Positions 12,947-15,145 of a stretch of 15,145 nt of DNA are shown here, piece by piece. The position numbers and the translations under genes were made by a program. Each line of letters opens with the position of its first letter. Positions within the stretch are counted from its first letter, which is position 1. The notes beneath the pieces were generated by a model. That model was not told the origin of the DNA. It saw only the letters and a program-made list of their open reading frames with translations, and searched no databases. Origin of the DNA: JAMWZF01 sp041628615 (GTDB taxonomy: Bacteria; Pseudomonadota; Alphaproteobacteria; Rhodobacterales; Rhodobacteraceae). Location of the stretch: contig JBFKOW010000081.1 of assembly GCA_041628615.1 (NCBI GenBank), positions 1 to 15,145 of the forward strand, read 5' to 3'.

Positions 12947-14535
12947 TGGCGGGCTTCCGGCAAATCCTGCGGCGCGGTTTCGACCGCGCCGAACGGGGGC
13001 TCGACGCGGCCTTCGGCGCGGACTGGAACCCGCTGGCCCGGCTCGGGTCGCTGGGCTGGTTCCTGTTCTGGATCGTCGCCGCCACCGGCATCTACCTGTT
13101 CATCTTCTTCGACACCGGGGTCACCGCGGCCTATGACTCGATCGAGTGGCTGACCGAGGATCACTGGTGGCACGCCGGGGTCGCCCGCAGCCTGCACCGC
13201 TACGCCTCGGACCTGATGGTGCTGGTGATGCTGGTCCACCTGTTGCGGGAATGGGCGCTCGACCGCTACCGCGGGAAGCGCTGGTTCTCGTGGGTGACGG
13301 GGGTGCCGGTGCTGTGGTTCGTCTACCTGTCGGGGATCACCGGTTACTGGCTGGTCTGGGACCGGCTGGCGCAGTTCGTCGCCGTCACCAGCACCGAACT
13401 GCTTGACGCGCTGGGTATCTTCGGCGAGCCGATCGCGCGGAACTTCCTCGCCCCGGACCTGCTGTCGTCGCGGTTCTTCACCCTGATGGTGTTCCTGCAC
13501 ATCGCCATCCCGCTGCTGCTGCTGGTGATGATGTGGGTCCATGTCCAGCGGATCGCCGACGCGCGGACCACGCCGCCGCGGGGACTGGCGGCGATCACGC
13601 TGGGGGCGCTGGTCGTCGGGGCGCTGATCCTGCCGGCCACCTCGCAGCCGGCGGCCGACCTCGCCACGGTGCCGCAAGCGGTCGGGATCGACTGGCTGAT
13701 CCTGCCGCTCTACCCGGTCATCGACGTGCTGCCCGCCGGGGCGGTCTGGGCCGGGGTGCTGGTCTTCACCGTGCTGCTGATCGGGTTGCCCTGGCTGCCG
13801 CCCCGGCGCGAGGCGGCGGCGGCGGAGGTGTTCCTCGACCATTGCAACGGCTGCGCCCGCTGCGTCGACGACTGTCCCTACTCGGCGATCTCGCTGGTGC
13901 CGCGGTCCGACGGGCTGCCCTTCGCCAACGAGGTCGTGGTCGACCCGGACCGATGCGTCGCCTGCGGGATCTGCATGGGGGCCTGCCCGTCCTCGACCCC
14001 GTTCCGCCGCTCGGGCGACCTGGTGACCGGGATCGACCTGCCGGACCTGCCGCTCGCCGCGCTGCGGGCCGAGGCGATCGCCGCCGGGCAGGCCCTGACC
14101 GGGCCGGGCCGGGTGCTGACGCTGGCCTGCGGCCACGGCGCGGCCGCGGACCCGGCGGCGGGCCGGCTGGTGATGCCCTGCGTGGCGATGGCGCCGCCGT
14201 CGCTGATCGACTTCATCCTCAGCCGCGACCTGGCCGACGGGGTCGCCATCGCGGGCTGCGCCGGGCGCGACTGCTTCAACCGGGTAGGCAAGACCTGGAC
14301 CGAGGACCGCTTGGCCCGCCGCCGCGACCCGTTCCTGCGCGCACGCGTCCCGCGCGAGCGGCTGCTGACGGTCTGGGCCGGGCCGACCGAGGCGGCGCGG
14401 CTCGCTGCCGACCTCGCCGGCTTCTCGGGGCGGCTGGCAGCGCTGCCGCCCTACGCCGGCGCGCGCCCGCTGGAGACCGATGACGCGGCCCCCGCCCCGC
14501 GGGCCAAGCGCAACGGACGGAGGGCGGCGGGATGA
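12946..14535 (+). CDS. Fusion of cytochrome b, 2[4Fe-4S] ferredoxin and MvhD-like iron-sulfur domain
   Basis: This 529-aa protein joins three redox modules. Residues about 1-285 form a cytochrome b/b6-type membrane domain with two His pairs at 14-residue spacing (His84/His98 and His185/His199), enough for two hemes b, plus later helices. Residues 297-350 hold two [4Fe-4S] motifs (C300, C303, C306, C310 and C337, C340, C343, C347). Residues about 388-478 resemble the delta subunit of methyl-viologen-reducing hydrogenase (MvhD/FlpD), with C395, C412, C438 and C443 as likely [2Fe-2S] ligands. The tail is basic and disordered. The ATG at 12946 overlaps the senC stop; the stop overlaps the next start (ATGA). 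No Rieske or cytochrome c1 gene is nearby, so it is not a bc1 complex. Shuttling electrons between quinone and a soluble partner, or to the reductase, is inference. Confidence 0.88.
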   Translation: MAGFRQILRRGFDRAERGLDAAFGADWNPLARLGSLGWFLFWIVAATGIYLFIFFDTGVTAAYDSIEWLTEDHWWHAGVARSLHRYASDLMVLVMLVHLLREWALDRYRGKRWFSWVTGVPVLWFVYLSGITGYWLVWDRLAQFVAVTSTELLDALGIFGEPIARNFLAPDLLSSRFFTLMVFLHIAIPLLLLVMMWVHVQRIADARTTPPRGLAAITLGALVVGALILPATSQPAADLATVPQAVGIDWLILPLYPVIDVLPAGAVWAGVLVFTVLLIGLPWLPPRREAAAAEVFLDHCNGCARCVDDCPYSAISLVPRSDGLPFANEVVVDPDRCVACGICMGACPSSTPFRRSGDLVTGIDLPDLPLAALRAEAIAAGQALTGPGRVLTLACGHGAAADPAAGRLVMPCVAMAPPSLIDFILSRDLADGVAIAGCAGRDCFNRVGKTWTEDRLARRRDPFLRARVPRERLLTVWAGPTEAARLAADLAGFSGRLAALPPYAGARPLETDDAAPAPRAKRNGRRAAG

Positions 14536-15056
14536 CCGACCGGGCAGATCCCCGCTGGTGGACCCGCACCCGGCACCTGGCGCTGGGCGGGGCGCTGGCG
14601 CTGGCGGTGGTGCTCGGCGTGGCGACGCTGTCGGCGGCGCCTTCCTGGCAGGGTCTGCCGGAGGGCGACGCGCTGGTCCGGCTCAGCTTCACCCATTCCG
14701 GGGTCCGCAACTGCCGGCCCCGGACCGAGGCCGAGCTTGCCGCCCTGCCCCGCAACATGCGCGCCCCCGAGATTTGCGACCGCCGCCGCGCCCCGGTCCG
14801 GGTCGAGATGCGGGTGGACGGGGCGCTGCTGCTCGCCGCCGATCTCGCCCCCAGCGGGCTGGCGGGCAGCGGGCCGTCCCGGATCTACCACGGCGTCGCC
14901 CTGCCGGCCGGGCCGCACCGGATCGAGGTCGGGCTGCAGGACGATCCCGCCGCGCCCGGATTCGCCCACGAGGCCCGGTTCGACATCTCCCCCGCCCCCG
15001 GCGCCAGCGTCGCCATCGATTTCGACGCCGCCGCGGGCGGGTTCTTCCTGCGCTGA
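14532..15056 (+). CDS. Membrane-anchored periplasmic protein of unknown function, 174 aa
   Basis: After a short cytoplasmic start (WWTRTRH) there is one hydrophobic helix (about 16-36), then a periplasmic domain of about 135 residues rich in beta-strand-like alternation. Two cysteines, Cys61 (RNCRPRTEAEL) and Cys82 (APEICDRRR), flank a conserved-looking segment and could form a disulfide or bind metal. No heme-binding CxxCH is present. The ATG overlaps the stop of the cytochrome b fusion by 4 bases, so it is co-translated with it and probably belongs to the same complex or its assembly. I do not recognise the family. Confidence 0.82.
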   Translation: MTDRADPRWWTRTRHLALGGALALAVVLGVATLSAAPSWQGLPEGDALVRLSFTHSGVRNCRPRTEAELAALPRNMRAPEICDRRRAPVRVEMRVDGALLLAADLAPSGLAGSGPSRIYHGVALPAGPHRIEVGLQDDPAAPGFAHEARFDISPAPGASVAIDFDAAAGGFFLR

Positions 15057-15082
15057 CCGCGCCCAGACACGGAGCCATCGCC

Positions 15083-15145
15083 ATGCCCAAGATCGAGTGG
15101 AAGCCCGAGTTCAGCGTCGGCGATCCGGCGGTGGACCACGAGCAC
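15083..15145 (+). CDS. Hemerythrin-domain protein (N-terminal fragment, cut by window edge)
   Basis: The 21 visible residues (MPKIEWKPEF, then SVGDPAVDHEH) match the start of bacteriohemerythrins, which open with W-x-x-x-(F/Y)-SVG-x-x-x-(V/I)D-x-x-H. His21 would be the first ligand of the di-iron centre. Hemerythrins bind O2, and some bind or reduce NO. GGAG lies about 9 bases before the ATG. It starts 26 bases after the previous gene and probably belongs to the same operon. Only the first ~15 percent of the domain is visible. Confidence 0.75.
   Translation, partial: MPKIEWKPEFSVGDPAVDHEH

Noticed and set aside
12946..14535. Reading the cytochrome b protein as part of a bc1 complex
   Set aside because: No Rieske protein or cytochrome c1 gene adjoins it, and the C-terminal half is ferredoxin and MvhD-like rather than the cytochrome b C-terminal domain.

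Overview
The window is very GC-rich, gene-dense DNA that looks chromosomal and comes from an alphaproteobacterium, most likely Rhodobacterales. The best evidence is a complete general stress response (GSR) locus of the kind known only from Alphaproteobacteria: anti-sigma factor NepR, sigma factor EcfG, response regulator PhyR and a HisKA_2-type sensor kinase. No tRNA, rRNA, insertion sequence, prophage or CRISPR array was seen.

Region 1 (1-2482) holds a gene running off the left edge on the minus strand and a rightward run of four genes: a 54-aa membrane protein, an 86-aa Rho-N/SAP-like protein, a glutamine-synthetase-fold amidoligase and a class I glutamine amidotransferase. The last two overlap by ATGA. 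Both directions start from exact matches to the EcfG promoter (GGAAC-N16-CGTT). The run ends at a strong hairpin that also terminates csbD from the other side.

Region 2 (2505-8040) is the GSR core. On the minus strand nepR, ecfG, the kinase gene and a phospholipase-D-family gene are packed with overlaps or a 3-nt gap. csbD follows with its own EcfG promoter, placed 5 bp past the phospholipase stop. phyR diverges from nepR. Their intergenic region carries two overlapping EcfG promoters, one per strand, inside one imperfect inverted repeat. A DUF1328 small membrane protein gene faces phyR. Five exact EcfG promoters and one near match make the left half a local GSR regulon.

Region 3 (8041-8721) is 681 bp without a convincing gene. 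It contains a GNRA-capped hairpin, a possible FNR/NnrR-type box and a long bulged inverted repeat just upstream of the next operon.

Region 4 (8722-15145, cut by the right edge) is one rightward, tightly packed operon: a 59-aa one-helix protein, heme-copper subunit II with a CuA site, subunit I, heme O synthase (CtaB), a SCO/SenC copper chaperone with a C-terminal membrane helix, a fusion of cytochrome b with an 8Fe ferredoxin and an MvhD-like domain, a membrane-anchored protein of unknown function and the start of a hemerythrin. By overall sequence this would be called a ba3-type cytochrome c oxidase. Subunit I, however, has Gln where oxygen reductases have the active-site Tyr cross-linked to a CuB histidine. 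Together with the subunit II, subunit I, SenC order this points to an sNOR-type (NorSY-SenC) nitric oxide reductase. The cytochrome b/ferredoxin/MvhD fusion is the least familiar part and could be its electron-input module.
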